From assembly GCA_036504515.1 (NCBI GenBank), contig DASXVA010000013.1, positions 106,693-170,692 of the forward strand: a stretch of DNA of 64,000 nucleotides, in the 5' to 3' direction. The DNA is from AWTP1-18 sp036504515 (GTDB lineage: Bacteria > Pseudomonadota > Gammaproteobacteria > Burkholderiales > Rhodocyclaceae). This document shows positions 27,046-35,960 of this stretch, piece by piece. The position numbers and the translations under genes were made by a program. Every line of letters begins with the position of its first letter. The first letter of the stretch is position 1. Below the pieces are notes generated by a model. That model was given only the letters and a program-made list of their open reading frames with translations. It made no database searches and was not told the origin of the DNA.

Positions 27046-27060
27046 GGGCAGTTTTTGCCG
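27046..27060. promoter_or_regulatory. Degenerate CGGCAA-N3-TTGCCG palindrome upstream of flgJ
   Basis: GGGCAG-TTT-TTGCCG differs from the flagellar palindrome at two left-arm positions and keeps the 3-nt spacer. It lies in the flgI-flgJ gap. No good sigma-54 promoter is next to it. Confidence 0.35.
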
Positions 27061-27106
27061 CTTTTTCCTCTGATCATTTTCAGCGCTTAAGTGCCACCCT
27101 AGGGCC

Positions 27107-28048
27107 ATGACTGTGCCCGTCGATACCAATATCTTTGATCAGCGAGGGCTGGCGGATATCAAACGTCTTTCCAAGACGAATGATCCCCAGGCCCTGAAAG
27201 CTGCTGCCAAGCAGTTTGAGTCCATGTTCCTGAGCATGGTGCTCAAGTCCATGCGTGATGCAACCCCGAAAGAAGGGATCATGGACAGCGAGCAGACGCG
27301 CATGTATGAATCGCTTCTGGATCAACAGCTTGCGCAGGTAATGGCAACCAAGGGTGCCGGCACCGGGCTTGCTGCAATGATCGAAAAACAACTCTCGCGG
27401 AGCACAACCCTTAACCCCCTGCTTCCCGAGACGGCTCCCCTGTTAAACCCGGCGCCGAAAGCAGTTCCACTGAAAAGTGAGGGCGGTGCCATACCTTTAA
27501 ATCCAGCCGCAACTGTCCCTGCGGGTATCTCATTGAATGAGAATGGAAGTGCCGGTACTGCTTCTAGTGTCGAAGCACCTTCAGCCGCCAAAGATTTTGT
27601 TGCAAGGGTCTGGCCCCATGCTCAGGAAGCCAGCCGTACTACCGGTATTCCTACCCAGTTCCTGGTAGCCCATGCGGCCTTGGAAACGGGCTGGGGGCGT
27701 TCTGAGCCTCGCTATAGCGATGGCCGGCCCAGCTATAACCTGTTCGGGATCAAGGCTGGAAAGTCCTGGAATGGGCAAGCCATCGAGTCCCATACCACTG
27801 AATACGTGGATGGCGTTCCTCAACGCCAGGTTGAGCGGTTCCGTGCCTATGGTTCCTATGCGGAGGCCTTCCGGGACTACGGCAACTTACTGGCGTCAAA
27901 CCCCAGATACGCCAAGGTTGTTGGCAGTACAGATGGAACTGTTTTTGCCAAGGGCTTGCAGCAAGCCGGCTATGCGACCGATCCGCTCTACGCCAACAAG
28001 CTGGAGCGAATTATTAGCAGCCCAACCTTGAGAGCCTTGACAGGCTAA
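27107..28048 (+). CDS. flgJ: FlgJ: rod cap and peptidoglycan hydrolase
   Basis: A 313-aa two-domain protein. The N-terminal rod-capping domain (QALKAAAKQFESMFLSMVLKSMRDATP...MYESLLDQQLAQVMA) precedes a Pro/Ala linker. The C-terminal glucosaminidase domain (VAHAALETGWGRSEPR, YNLFGIKAG, FRAYGSYAEAFRDYGNLL) has the catalytic Glu in ALETGWG. It cuts a path for the rod through the wall. It has its own 62-nt gap after flgI. Confidence 0.95.
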   Translation: MTVPVDTNIFDQRGLADIKRLSKTNDPQALKAAAKQFESMFLSMVLKSMRDATPKEGIMDSEQTRMYESLLDQQLAQVMATKGAGTGLAAMIEKQLSRSTTLNPLLPETAPLLNPAPKAVPLKSEGGAIPLNPAATVPAGISLNENGSAGTASSVEAPSAAKDFVARVWPHAQEASRTTGIPTQFLVAHAALETGWGRSEPRYSDGRPSYNLFGIKAGKSWNGQAIESHTTEYVDGVPQRQVERFRAYGSYAEAFRDYGNLLASNPRYAKVVGSTDGTVFAKGLQQAGYATDPLYANKLERIISSPTLRALTG

Positions 28049-28121
28049 ACAGCCCGCGAAGCAGATCAAGGGCCCGCAGACGTAGCGCCATTTGTCAGTA
28101 GAGAGTCCTCTGATGCTGATC

Positions 28122-28137
28122 CGGCACGGGGGTTGCT
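28122..28137 (+). promoter_or_regulatory. Sigma-54 promoter of flgK
   Basis: CGGCACGGGGGTTGCT has GG and GC separated by exactly 10 nt and a near-perfect -24/-12 consensus. The core CGGCACGGGGGTTGCT is almost identical to the promoter of the upstream flagellin (TGGCACGGGGGTTGCT). Predicted start is near 28148. Confidence 0.88.
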
Positions 28138-28162
28138 CTATCTGGAATAAGCATTCAACTCT

Positions 28163-28177
28163 CGGCAAGTTTTGCCG
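28163..28177. promoter_or_regulatory. Palindrome CGGCAA-GTT-TTGCCG downstream of the flgK start
   Basis: This is identical, base for base, to the palindrome at 20307-20321 upstream of flgB. Here it lies about +15 to +30 relative to the predicted flgK start, between promoter and ATG. Downstream enhancers have been described for FlrC in Vibrio. Confidence 0.65.
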
Positions 28178-28204
28178 TTAGCTGGACTATTCCAAGGAGC
28201 AGGC

Positions 28205-30211
28205 ATGGCGACCGGTATTTTAAATGTGGGCATCAGTGGGCTTAGTGCAGCCCAGATGGGGTTTCAGACCACAAGCCACAACATTGCAAATGCATCGACC
28301 GAGGGCTATAGCCGGCAGTCGATTGTGCAAACAACCAACACGCCCTTGTCGTTTGGTTCCGGTTTTCTTGGGCAGGGTACTAATGTCCAGACCGTTCAGC
28401 GTGTTTATAGCCAGTTTTTGAGTAATCAGGTTTTGTCTGCCCAGACAACAGCCTCGGAGATGAGTAGCTATCTGGAACAGATCAGCCAAATCGACAACAT
28501 GGTCGGTGATAGCAGTGCGGGTCTAACTCCGGCACTGGCAAGCTTCTTTAAGGGCGTCCAAGAAGCGGCGGCGAATCCTTCGTCAATTTCATCCCGGCAG
28601 TCCATGCTGTCGAGTGCGCAAAGTTTGGTTTCACAGTTCAATGCCCTGGACGAACGCTTGACCTCGATCCGTAGCGGACTCAATACGCAAATCAGTAGTG
28701 AGGTAACGACGATTAATGCCTATGCAGCCAAGATCGCCGATATCAACAATAATATTATCGCTGCCAATGCCACTGGCAGTGGTCAGCCGCCGAACGATCT
28801 CCTCGACCAACGCGACCAGATCGTTGCCGAATTAAACAAAGTGATCCGGGTGCAGACGGTAACGCAGTCCGATGGCTCCTATAGTGTTTTTATCGGGAAC
28901 GGACAGCCGCTGGTTGTTGGCACACAGTCTTCGAAACTGCTGGCAACGCCTTCCACTGACAATCCCGAGCAAATGACGATCGCCATGCAGTCGTCCTCTA
29001 ACGGCGGCTCAATTATTTTGCCCGACTCGTTGATTTCTGGCGGAACCTTGGGTGGCTTGGTTTCGTTTCGGAGTCAGACCCTTGATGCCGTGCAAAACGG
29101 AATTGGCCGCATTGCGCTGACCCTGGCCAAGAATGTTAATGACCAGCATGCCCTAGGCATGGACTTGGATGGCAAGCTCGGTGGCAAGGTGTTTAACCTC
29201 ACCAATACTGTCGGGGCTCCCCTTGCTAACACCAACAATCTTGGTAATGGAGCACCCAGCTTTCAGATCAGCAATTATGCTCAACTGAGCACCAGTGACT
29301 ATCGCCTTAGCTACACCGGCTCAAGTTACACATTGACGCGCTTGTCTGATAACACGGTGACCGATGTGGGTAACGGCCCGACACTGACAACCGTCGACGG
29401 TTTAACAATCAATACCTCCGTTGGAACACCGACTGCCAACGATAGCTGGTTGATTCAGCCGACCCGTAATGCGGCGAAGAATATTTCCATGGCATTGACA
29501 GATGCTCGTTCAGTAGCCTTGGCTGCACCTATCAAAACCAGCAAGGCCCTGACTAATACAGGGTCTGGCAGTGTCGATGCCGGAGTTATGGTGTCAACGA
29601 CAACCCCTGCCACGGCGGCCAGTGCCTTTGCCACCCAGGGTGTCTTGACTCCTCCTGTGCTGATCAAGTTTGATAATCCAGCGACAACCTATACGGTCTA
29701 CGACAACAGCAATCCATCATCACCGACCGCATTGGAAGGCCCTATCACCTTCACAGCGGGTAGTGATGTTTTCCCAACACCTAGCGGACTGGATTATGGA
29801 TATCGCATCAAAATCAGTGGTACTCCTGCCAGTGGTGACCAGTTCACTGTGGACTACAACTCCAACGGCATCTCTGATAACCGTAATGCAGTACTGCTAG
29901 GGGCATTGCAGACAAGCAATACCATGGAAAGTACTGCTTCAGCCCCGAATACGGGGACGGCCAGTTATCAGGGAGCCTATTCACAATTGGTGAGCTTTGT
30001 TGGCAGCAAGACCAATGAGGTAACTGTGATCGGCGATGCCCAGACAAAATTAGTGGAGCAGGCAACGGCGACTGTCCAGTCTTTATCCGGTGTGAATATG
30101 GACGAAGAGGCTGCCAATCTTTTGCGATACCAACAGGCGTATCAGGCCTCTTCAAAAATTATTTCGATTGCAGGCAAGTTGTTTGACGACATCTTGGCTC
30201 TTCACAATTAA
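28205..30211 (+). CDS. flgK: Hook-filament junction protein FlgK (HAP1)
   Basis: A 668-aa hook-associated protein. N-terminal GISGLSAAQMGFQTTSHNIANASTEGYSRQ and C-terminal VNMDEEAANLLRYQQAYQASSKIISIAGKLFDDIL are the conserved ends; the middle is enlarged compared with enteric FlgK (~550 aa). ATG 28205 follows AAGGAG; an upstream start at 28172 would overlap the palindrome. It has its own sigma-54 promoter and probably carries flgL and the following lipoprotein gene. Confidence 0.95.
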   Translation: MATGILNVGISGLSAAQMGFQTTSHNIANASTEGYSRQSIVQTTNTPLSFGSGFLGQGTNVQTVQRVYSQFLSNQVLSAQTTASEMSSYLEQISQIDNMVGDSSAGLTPALASFFKGVQEAAANPSSISSRQSMLSSAQSLVSQFNALDERLTSIRSGLNTQISSEVTTINAYAAKIADINNNIIAANATGSGQPPNDLLDQRDQIVAELNKVIRVQTVTQSDGSYSVFIGNGQPLVVGTQSSKLLATPSTDNPEQMTIAMQSSSNGGSIILPDSLISGGTLGGLVSFRSQTLDAVQNGIGRIALTLAKNVNDQHALGMDLDGKLGGKVFNLTNTVGAPLANTNNLGNGAPSFQISNYAQLSTSDYRLSYTGSSYTLTRLSDNTVTDVGNGPTLTTVDGLTINTSVGTPTANDSWLIQPTRNAAKNISMALTDARSVALAAPIKTSKALTNTGSGSVDAGVMVSTTTPATAASAFATQGVLTPPVLIKFDNPATTYTVYDNSNPSSPTALEGPITFTAGSDVFPTPSGLDYGYRIKISGTPASGDQFTVDYNSNGISDNRNAVLLGALQTSNTMESTASAPNTGTASYQGAYSQLVSFVGSKTNEVTVIGDAQTKLVEQATATVQSLSGVNMDEEAANLLRYQQAYQASSKIISIAGKLFDDILALHN

Positions 30212-30231
30212 GAAAAATCAGGAGATTGATG

Positions 30232-31605
30232 ATGCGTATTAGTACCTCCATGATTTACAACTCTGGGGTCTCGACGATCAACGACAAGACCTCCGCAATG
30301 CTGCATACCCAGCAGCAGGTATCGTCAGGCCGCAGGGTCGTAACCCCTTCAGATGACCCTGTGGCTGCCGCTCGTGCCCTTGATGTCAGTCAGGCTCAAA
30401 GCGTTAACGCCCAGCAGGGGACAAACTTGGACAACACCAAGTCCTCACTGGGATTGGAAGAAAGCCAGTTGTCCGGCGTTAATGATGTCCTTACCCGGGT
30501 ACGAGAGCTTATTGTGCAGGCAGGCAACTCCAATTTGTCTGCCAATGATCGGCGGTCCATTGCCACTGAACTACGTTCCAATTACGATCAGTTGCAGGGC
30601 CTCGCTAACTCATCGGATGGGAATGGGAATTACCTGTTTTCAGGCTACATGGGGAGCACGATTCCTTTCGGTGGAACGGTAGATACCCTCAACCAAGCTC
30701 CAGGCAATGAAGTAAGTTATTTCGGAGATAGCGGGCAACGGACGTTGCAAGTGTCAGCAACACGGCAGATCGCAATCAGCGATCCTGGGAACAGTGTTTT
30801 TCAACAAATTCCTAACGGGAATGGACACTTTGTTACCAGCTATGCTTCTTACAACTCTGGGGGCGGCGTGGTCAATGCTGGTAGCGTTGCTGACCCCGCA
30901 GCTTGGAATTCCTCAGTACCGCAGAGTGTCAGTGCTGTGTTTTCAGTGGATACCAGCGTTATTCCAAGTAAAACTTACTACGATCTGGTGGATACACAGA
31001 GCGGATCTCCTACGCAGGGGACCTCTTTACTGACAGGTCAGGTCTACACGCTTCCATTGGACGCAACCTCTGCACCTGCTCCAGCGACTTATCCAGGGCA
31101 ACTCAGACTCTATTCAGATGGGCAGCCGATCTCACTGAAAAGTGTTGCGGGTGACACCAGTACTTTCAATATGGGGTCGAATATAACGATCACTGGTGCT
31201 CCTGCTCAAGGGGACAGTTTTTCAACGGCACCCAGTACTTCTCAAAGCGTTTTCAAAACTATTGCAACGGTAATTAATGTTCTTGAAAAGGGTAATACGG
31301 GAACTTCAGCTGGTGTAGCCGCCTTATCGAACGATATCGGGTTTGCGCTAACCAACATTGATCAGGCGACGGACAACATCCTGACAGTTCGTGCAGCCGT
31401 GGGCTCACGATTGAATGAAGTCGATGCCCTGAGTAATATCAATCAGGATTTGAGTCTTCAGTATTCATCGACGCTGTCAACGTTGCAGGATTTGGATTAC
31501 GCGAAAACCATTACCGACTTGACGCGCGAGCAAACTGACCTGCAAGCGGCACAGAAGTCCTTTGTGTCCACTTCTCAGTTGTCACTGTTTACCTACATAC
31601 AGTAA
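30232..31605 (+). CDS. flgL: Hook-filament junction protein FlgL (HAP3)
   Basis: A 457-aa flagellin-like junction protein. The N-terminal MRISTSMIYNSGVSTINDKTSAMLHTQQQVSSGRRVVTPSDDPVAAARAL and the C-terminal YAKTITDLTREQTDLQAAQKSFVSTSQLSLFTYIQ are diagnostic. ATG 30232 is placed 7 nt after GGAG; ATG 30229 is also possible. The stop overlaps the next ATG by one base. Confidence 0.94.
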   Translation: MRISTSMIYNSGVSTINDKTSAMLHTQQQVSSGRRVVTPSDDPVAAARALDVSQAQSVNAQQGTNLDNTKSSLGLEESQLSGVNDVLTRVRELIVQAGNSNLSANDRRSIATELRSNYDQLQGLANSSDGNGNYLFSGYMGSTIPFGGTVDTLNQAPGNEVSYFGDSGQRTLQVSATRQIAISDPGNSVFQQIPNGNGHFVTSYASYNSGGGVVNAGSVADPAAWNSSVPQSVSAVFSVDTSVIPSKTYYDLVDTQSGSPTQGTSLLTGQVYTLPLDATSAPAPATYPGQLRLYSDGQPISLKSVAGDTSTFNMGSNITITGAPAQGDSFSTAPSTSQSVFKTIATVINVLEKGNTGTSAGVAALSNDIGFALTNIDQATDNILTVRAAVGSRLNEVDALSNINQDLSLQYSSTLSTLQDLDYAKTITDLTREQTDLQAAQKSFVSTSQLSLFTYIQ

Positions 31606-32081
31606 TGAGACAACTTGCGCTTATCGGATGTGTTTTACTCGCAGGGTGCGGTAGCGTAGCCAATTTTGTTAACACGACTAACGCCCCGAGTAACTTTCCC
31701 AAAGAGGGGAGCGTTATTCCTGCGACAGATATCGCACTGAGTCCGACGACAACGATTACCCTTGAGAAATTGATTTATTGGGGTGGGGTCGGAGCCATTG
31801 CCTATTATGTGATGGACCCGTTTTCGCCGAACTGGGATATTCAGGAAGCCCAGTTCCCCAATGACCACTACCATTTATCGCTCAAGATGAAGCGCTACTA
31901 TTCCGGCGGCGCAGGTGAGGCGCGCATGGTGTTTAACCATAGAGCCAAAGAGCTAGCAAACGCAGGTGGATTCGCTGGCTACAAAATCCTTGAGTACAGC
32001 GAAGGTCTTGAATCAAGTATCGCTGGATCCCAGCGGGTATCGCAAGGGGTGATCGTACTAACCGGGCCAGTACAACAATAA
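31605..32081 (+). CDS. Putative lipoprotein of unknown function, coupled to flgL
   Basis: A 158-aa protein that I cannot assign to a family. Its first 15 residues form a lipoprotein signal with lipobox LLAGC. The mature part has a short hydrophobic stretch (WGGVGAIAYYVM) and a C-terminal alpha/beta region (YHLSLKMKRYYSGGAGEARMVFNHRAKELA...). The ATG overlaps the flgL stop (TAATG), so it is translated with flgL and is likely an envelope protein made with the hook-filament junction. A weak AT-rich hairpin (32073-32105) spans its stop, facing fliR. Confidence 0.75.
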   Translation: MRQLALIGCVLLAGCGSVANFVNTTNAPSNFPKEGSVIPATDIALSPTTTITLEKLIYWGGVGAIAYYVMDPFSPNWDIQEAQFPNDHYHLSLKMKRYYSGGAGEARMVFNHRAKELANAGGFAGYKILEYSEGLESSIAGSQRVSQGVIVLTGPVQQ

Positions 32082-32108
32082 GCTCTGGCAATACTGTTAT
32101 TGTTGAAA

Positions 32109-32921
32109 CTAGGGCTGGGTGCCGATAATTGCTGTTGGGGGCTTTGCAGCCAGAATAACGGTTTCCAGGGAGTTAAATCCCTGCTCATAGAGCCGCACCA
32201 AGGCCGACTCCATATAGGGCAGGGAAAGCATCAGCACAATAAAGCCTGCGCTGAGTGTTACTGGAAAGCCGATGGCAAACAGATTCAAGGTGGGTGCCAT
32301 CCGAGTAAGGACACCCAAGGCCAGATTTGCAATCAGCAACGCGGCGATAAGAGGCAGCGCAAGCAGAACCCCCGAAGAAAATAGCGTTCCTGCCCAAGAC
32401 AGAAAACTGGCAAGGCCTTTGATGGCAAAGGGCTGGGCCGTAATGGGCAACATCTGAAAACTCTTGGCCAGTGCGGCAATGGCTACCAGATGGCCATCCA
32501 TCGCCAAAAAAATCAACGAAGCAAACAGTGAAAGAAACTCGGTAATGACCGGAGTTTGACCGCTGCTTTGCGGGTCATAGAAAACGGCGAAAGACAGACC
32601 CATTTGCAAACCGATCAGTTCGCCAGCAAGGTCGATGGCAGCAAAAACAATGCGCAGAGTCATGCCCATCAATAGGCCGATCAGTAATTGTTCGGCGAGG
32701 ATGGCCAGCCCGATCCATGATCCTGTAACGATGACCGGCATTGGCGGTAGGGCTGGCGAGAGGGCGATGCTTAATACCAAACCAAGAATGACGCGATTGC
32801 GGCGGGGCAGGGTGGCATTGCTGAAAATGGGTGCCGTTGCAATGAGCCCCATGATGCGCGCCAAGGGGAACATAAATAGCGCAAGCCAAGCGTCAAGTTG
32901 TGCAGAGGTGACGCTCAACAT
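32109..32921 (-). CDS. fliR: Flagellar export gate protein FliR
   Basis: A 270-aa polytopic membrane protein (about six helices) of the FliPQR export gate. QLDAWLALFMFPLARIMGLIATAPIF at the N-terminus and ELIGLQMGLSFAVFYDPQSSGQTPVITEFL are typical. It is the last gene of the fliF-fliR cluster and ends facing the flgL-linked lipoprotein gene. Confidence 0.95.
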   Translation of the reverse strand: MLSVTSAQLDAWLALFMFPLARIMGLIATAPIFSNATLPRRNRVILGLVLSIALSPALPPMPVIVTGSWIGLAILAEQLLIGLLMGMTLRIVFAAIDLAGELIGLQMGLSFAVFYDPQSSGQTPVITEFLSLFASLIFLAMDGHLVAIAALAKSFQMLPITAQPFAIKGLASFLSWAGTLFSSGVLLALPLIAALLIANLALGVLTRMAPTLNLFAIGFPVTLSAGFIVLMLSLPYMESALVRLYEQGFNSLETVILAAKPPTAIIGTQP

Positions 32922-32927
32922 GACAGA

Positions 32928-33197
32928 TCAGCCGATCAGGGTCGGGATGGCTTCGTAAAGGCGGCGGATGTAATCGGTCATCACGGTGATCATCCAGGGG
33001 CCGGCGACCAGCAGGGTGACAAACACCACGATCAACTTGGGTACGAAGGACAGCGTTGACTCATTGATCTGGGTGGCCGCCTGAAAAATACTGATGATCA
33101 AGCCCGTCGCCAAGGCGGCAATGAATAGCGGGGCAGAAATCAACAGGGTGATTTCAACCGCGTGGCGACCGATTTCAATGACGGTGGTTGGGGTCAT
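32928..33197 (-). CDS. fliQ: Flagellar export gate protein FliQ
   Basis: An 89-aa protein with two membrane helices (LLISAPLFIAALATGLIISIFQAATQINESTLSFVPKL; VFVTLLVAGPWMITVM). It has the family's fixed length and lies between fliP and fliR. Confidence 0.96.
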   Translation of the reverse strand: MTPTTVIEIGRHAVEITLLISAPLFIAALATGLIISIFQAATQINESTLSFVPKLIVVFVTLLVAGPWMITVMTDYIRRLYEAIPTLIG

Positions 33198-33201
33198 GGC
33201 G

Positions 33202-33957
33202 TTATCCGAAACTCTGGACGAGAGAGGCGATTAACAGGTTCCAGCCATCGACCAGTACGAACAGCATCAACTTGAAGGGCAGGGCAACAATAACCGGGGA
33301 CATCATCATCATGCCCATGGACATCAGGACTGAGGCTACCACCATGTCGATGATCAGGAAGGGGATAAAGACGATGAAGCCGATCTGAAAGGCGGTTTTC
33401 AGTTCCGAGGTAACAAAGGCAGGAATCAAAACCCGCATGGGTACTTGATCCATGGATGTCGGTCGGGTTTGTTTTGCAATTTTGGTGAAAAGGGTCAGGT
33501 CAGCTTGTCGCGTCTGCTTGAGCATGAAGGCTCGAAGTGGCACTGAGCCTTTTTCCAGCGCATCGGGAAAACTGATCTTGTTTTCCGTCAGGGGCACATA
33601 GGCATCGGTGTAAATCTTGTCGGCAACGGGGGCCATGACGAAGAAAGTCAGGAACAGGGACAGACCGATGATGATCTGGTTGGATGGTGCTGTCTGGGTG
33701 CCCAGGGCGTGGCGCAGCAGGGACAGCACAATGACGATGCGGGTAAAGCTGGTCATCATCAGGAGGATCGCCGGCAAGAATGAAAGCGCCGTCAGCATTA
33801 GCAAGGTCTGGATGGAGAGGGACCATTGGGTACCTCCTCCGGGGCCAGGGCTGCTGGTGACGGCGGGCAATGCCTGAGCGGTGGCCAAGGTCGGGCTTAG
33901 CAGCAGAAGAACAGGTAGCAGCGAGGCAAACAGCCCCAGGGTGCGATTCGTTTTCAT
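33202..33957 (-). CDS. fliP: Flagellar export gate protein FliP
   Basis: A 251-aa protein with a cleavable signal peptide (MKTNRTLGLFASLLPVLLLLSPTLATA). Family signatures LLMMTSFTRIVIVLSLLRHALG and VPMRVLIPAFVTSELKTAFQIGF follow, with four membrane helices. Its start overlaps the fliO stop by 4 nt. Confidence 0.96.
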   Translation of the reverse strand: MKTNRTLGLFASLLPVLLLLSPTLATAQALPAVTSSPGPGGGTQWSLSIQTLLMLTALSFLPAILLMMTSFTRIVIVLSLLRHALGTQTAPSNQIIIGLSLFLTFFVMAPVADKIYTDAYVPLTENKISFPDALEKGSVPLRAFMLKQTRQADLTLFTKIAKQTRPTSMDQVPMRVLIPAFVTSELKTAFQIGFIVFIPFLIIDMVVASVLMSMGMMMMSPVIVALPFKLMLFVLVDGWNLLIASLVQSFG

Positions 33958-34409
33958 GACCCTTGACCCGGGCGACGTTCAATAGCCTTTTTCAGCCAGA
34001 TAGAAAAGTCGGAAGTTGATGGGCCATTAGGTGTTGCTGGCAAAGCTTGCTTGGGCATTTCCCCTAGTTTGGTAATGTGCCCTGGACCGACACCGACCAG
34101 AAGCCATTGGTCGCCGACTTCCATCAAAATGACGCGTTCCCGTGGGCCGACGGTCAGGGAAGACACGATTTTCATCAGCCCGCCGGCCTGTCCGCCCGGA
34201 GAGGTCAGCCGTTTGAGCAGCCATAGACTGGCAAACAGCAGAGCCAGCACGATAACGAAGCCGAAACCCAGCTGTACAAAACTGCCGCTAAGGTCTGTGC
34301 TGGAGGTAGTCGTTGCCTGATCAGTCTGTTGGCCGAAGGCCAAGACCGGTACCAGTCCGGCAAGCAGACTGCTACGGCGAAGCGAGGAGGAAATGCGATC
34401 AAGGCCCAT
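33954..34409 (-). CDS. fliO: Flagellar export accessory protein FliO
   Basis: A 151-aa protein with an N-terminal signal-like segment, one membrane helix (FVQLGFGFVIVLALLFASLWLLKRL) and the cytoplasmic FliO domain (VGPRERVILMEVGDQWLLVGVGPGHITKLGEMP). FliO helps FliP assemble. Unlike its neighbours it is separated from the preceding gene (fliN) by 132 nt. Confidence 0.9.
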   Translation of the reverse strand: MGLDRISSSLRRSSLLAGLVPVLAFGQQTDQATTTSSTDLSGSFVQLGFGFVIVLALLFASLWLLKRLTSPGGQAGGLMKIVSSLTVGPRERVILMEVGDQWLLVGVGPGHITKLGEMPKQALPATPNGPSTSDFSIWLKKAIERRPGQGS

Positions 34410-34518
34410 GGGTCGTTGCTATGCCGGAATAAACCGGGCAAAGCATAGGACAACCGTGCCGGGACAATCCCCCGAGCAAGGGTAAAAAAGCAGGTTTCCT
34501 GAAAAACTGGCCGCGGGA

Positions 34519-34544
34519 TAAAGGGCGCAGCGCTTGCGCCTTTA
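34519..34544. other. Hairpin in the fliN-fliO gap
   Basis: Inverted repeat TAAAGGGCGCA / TTGCGCCTTTA with one bulged base, overlapping the fliN stop. It is the only large gap in an otherwise tightly packed operon. It could attenuate or stabilise the transcript. No convincing promoter was found in the rest of the gap. Confidence 0.35.
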
Positions 34545-34955
34545 CCGGTTCAGCTTTTTCATCCGTTCCGATGGTGTGATGATGTCAGTGAGGCGGATAC
34601 CGAATTTATCGTTCACCACGACTACCTCCCCCTGGGCAATCAAGGTGCCGTTAACCAGCACATTGAGAGGTTCACCAGCCAAACCATCGAGTTCGACAAT
34701 AGAGCCGTGGGCCAGTTGAAGCAGGTTACGGATGGCAATGCGGGTGCGTCCCAGCTCCACCGTCAGTTGGACGGGGATGTCTAGGATCATGTCGAAATCC
34801 TGGGGGATGGCATTTTTCTCGGAGCCACTTCCCAGGTCTTCAAAGACTGCAGGGCTGACTTCAGGCGTTTCTTCAGAAGCAGCCTGTTCGCCCATGGCGG
34901 CAGCCCAGTCGTCCTCGGATATTTGTTCTGATTCGTCCTGGCCGGGTTCGCTCAT
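34542..34955 (-). CDS. fliN: Flagellar motor switch protein FliN
   Basis: A 137-aa C-ring protein. An acidic N-terminus precedes the SPOA domain MILDIPVQLTVELGRTRIAIRNLLQLAHGSIVELDGLAGEPLNVLVNGTLIAQGEVVVVNDKFGIRLTDII. ATG 34955 has GGAG 6 nt upstream; a TTG at 34967 would abut fliM. Confidence 0.95.
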   Translation of the reverse strand: MSEPGQDESEQISEDDWAAAMGEQAASEETPEVSPAVFEDLGSGSEKNAIPQDFDMILDIPVQLTVELGRTRIAIRNLLQLAHGSIVELDGLAGEPLNVLVNGTLIAQGEVVVVNDKFGIRLTDIITPSERMKKLNR

Positions 34956-34967
34956 TGATGACTCCAA

Positions 34968-35945
34968 TTATTCGGCATCCGCCGCAGCGGTGAATTGATC
35001 AATACGCAAGGCGTACATGCCATTGCGCACACCGTAGGAGCACTCCATGACAGGAATGCCGTCCACGGCGGCCTTGATTTTTTCGGCAAGGGTAAGAGGG
35101 ATGATGTCCCCAACCTTCATGTTCACAATGTCACGCAAGGTGATGTCAGTACCGCCCAAGGTGGCGACTAGCTCGACTTCTGCCTGTTGCAGCTGCTGGG
35201 TCAGCAGCCCGGTCCAGCGCTTGTCTGAGGCCGCCTGTTCGCTATGCATAGTGCTGTAAAGCACATCGCGAATGGGCTCAACCATCGAGTAGGGCAGGCA
35301 CAAGTGCATTTCTGCCGAGTTGCCTGAAAGCTCGATGGTAAAGGTGATGGCCACCACGATTTCAGACGGGGTGGCTATGTTGGCGAACTGGGTGTTCATT
35401 TCCGAGCGGACATACTCGAACTTGACCTCGAAGACCGGCTTCCAGGCCCGCTCATACTCGGTAAATACCACGTCCAGAATGCCCTGAATAATGCGTTGTT
35501 CCGTCGGCGTGAAGTCCCGTCCTTCCACGCGTGTATGGAAACGGCCATCACCACCAAACATGTTGTCCACCACTAGGAAAACAAGGCTGGGGTCAAAGAC
35601 CATCAGACCGGTTCCCCGCAGGGGCTTCATCTGAATCAGATTCAGATTGGTGGGCACCACCAGATTGCGAACGAACTCGCTGTACTTTTGAACCCGGATT
35701 GGCCCGACGGAAATTTCCGTACTGCGGTGCATGTAATTAAACAGACCGATGCGCAAATAACGAGCAAAACGCTCGTTGATAAGCTCCATGGTGGGCATGC
35801 GCCCACGGACAATCCGTTCCTGGCGGCCAAGCTCATAGGATTTGACCCCCTCCGTACTTTCTTCTTCGGCGGGGGAGTCTTCTTCTCCGGTGACACCCTT
35901 CAGCAGGGCGTCAACTTCGTCTTGGGAGAGAAAGTCCTGGCTCAT
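34968..35945 (-). CDS. fliM: Flagellar motor switch protein FliM
   Basis: A 325-aa C-ring protein. The N-terminal peptide LSQDEVDALLKGV binds CheY-P. The middle CheC-like domain (GPIRVQKYSEFVRNLVVPTNLNLIQMKPLRGTGLMVFDPSLVF) contacts FliG. The C-terminal SPOA domain pairs with FliN. Confidence 0.96.
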   Translation of the reverse strand: MSQDFLSQDEVDALLKGVTGEEDSPAEEESTEGVKSYELGRQERIVRGRMPTMELINERFARYLRIGLFNYMHRSTEISVGPIRVQKYSEFVRNLVVPTNLNLIQMKPLRGTGLMVFDPSLVFLVVDNMFGGDGRFHTRVEGRDFTPTEQRIIQGILDVVFTEYERAWKPVFEVKFEYVRSEMNTQFANIATPSEIVVAITFTIELSGNSAEMHLCLPYSMVEPIRDVLYSTMHSEQAASDKRWTGLLTQQLQQAEVELVATLGGTDITLRDIVNMKVGDIIPLTLAEKIKAAVDGIPVMECSYGVRNGMYALRIDQFTAAADAE

Positions 35946-35960
35946 GGTCCGGTATCAGTC

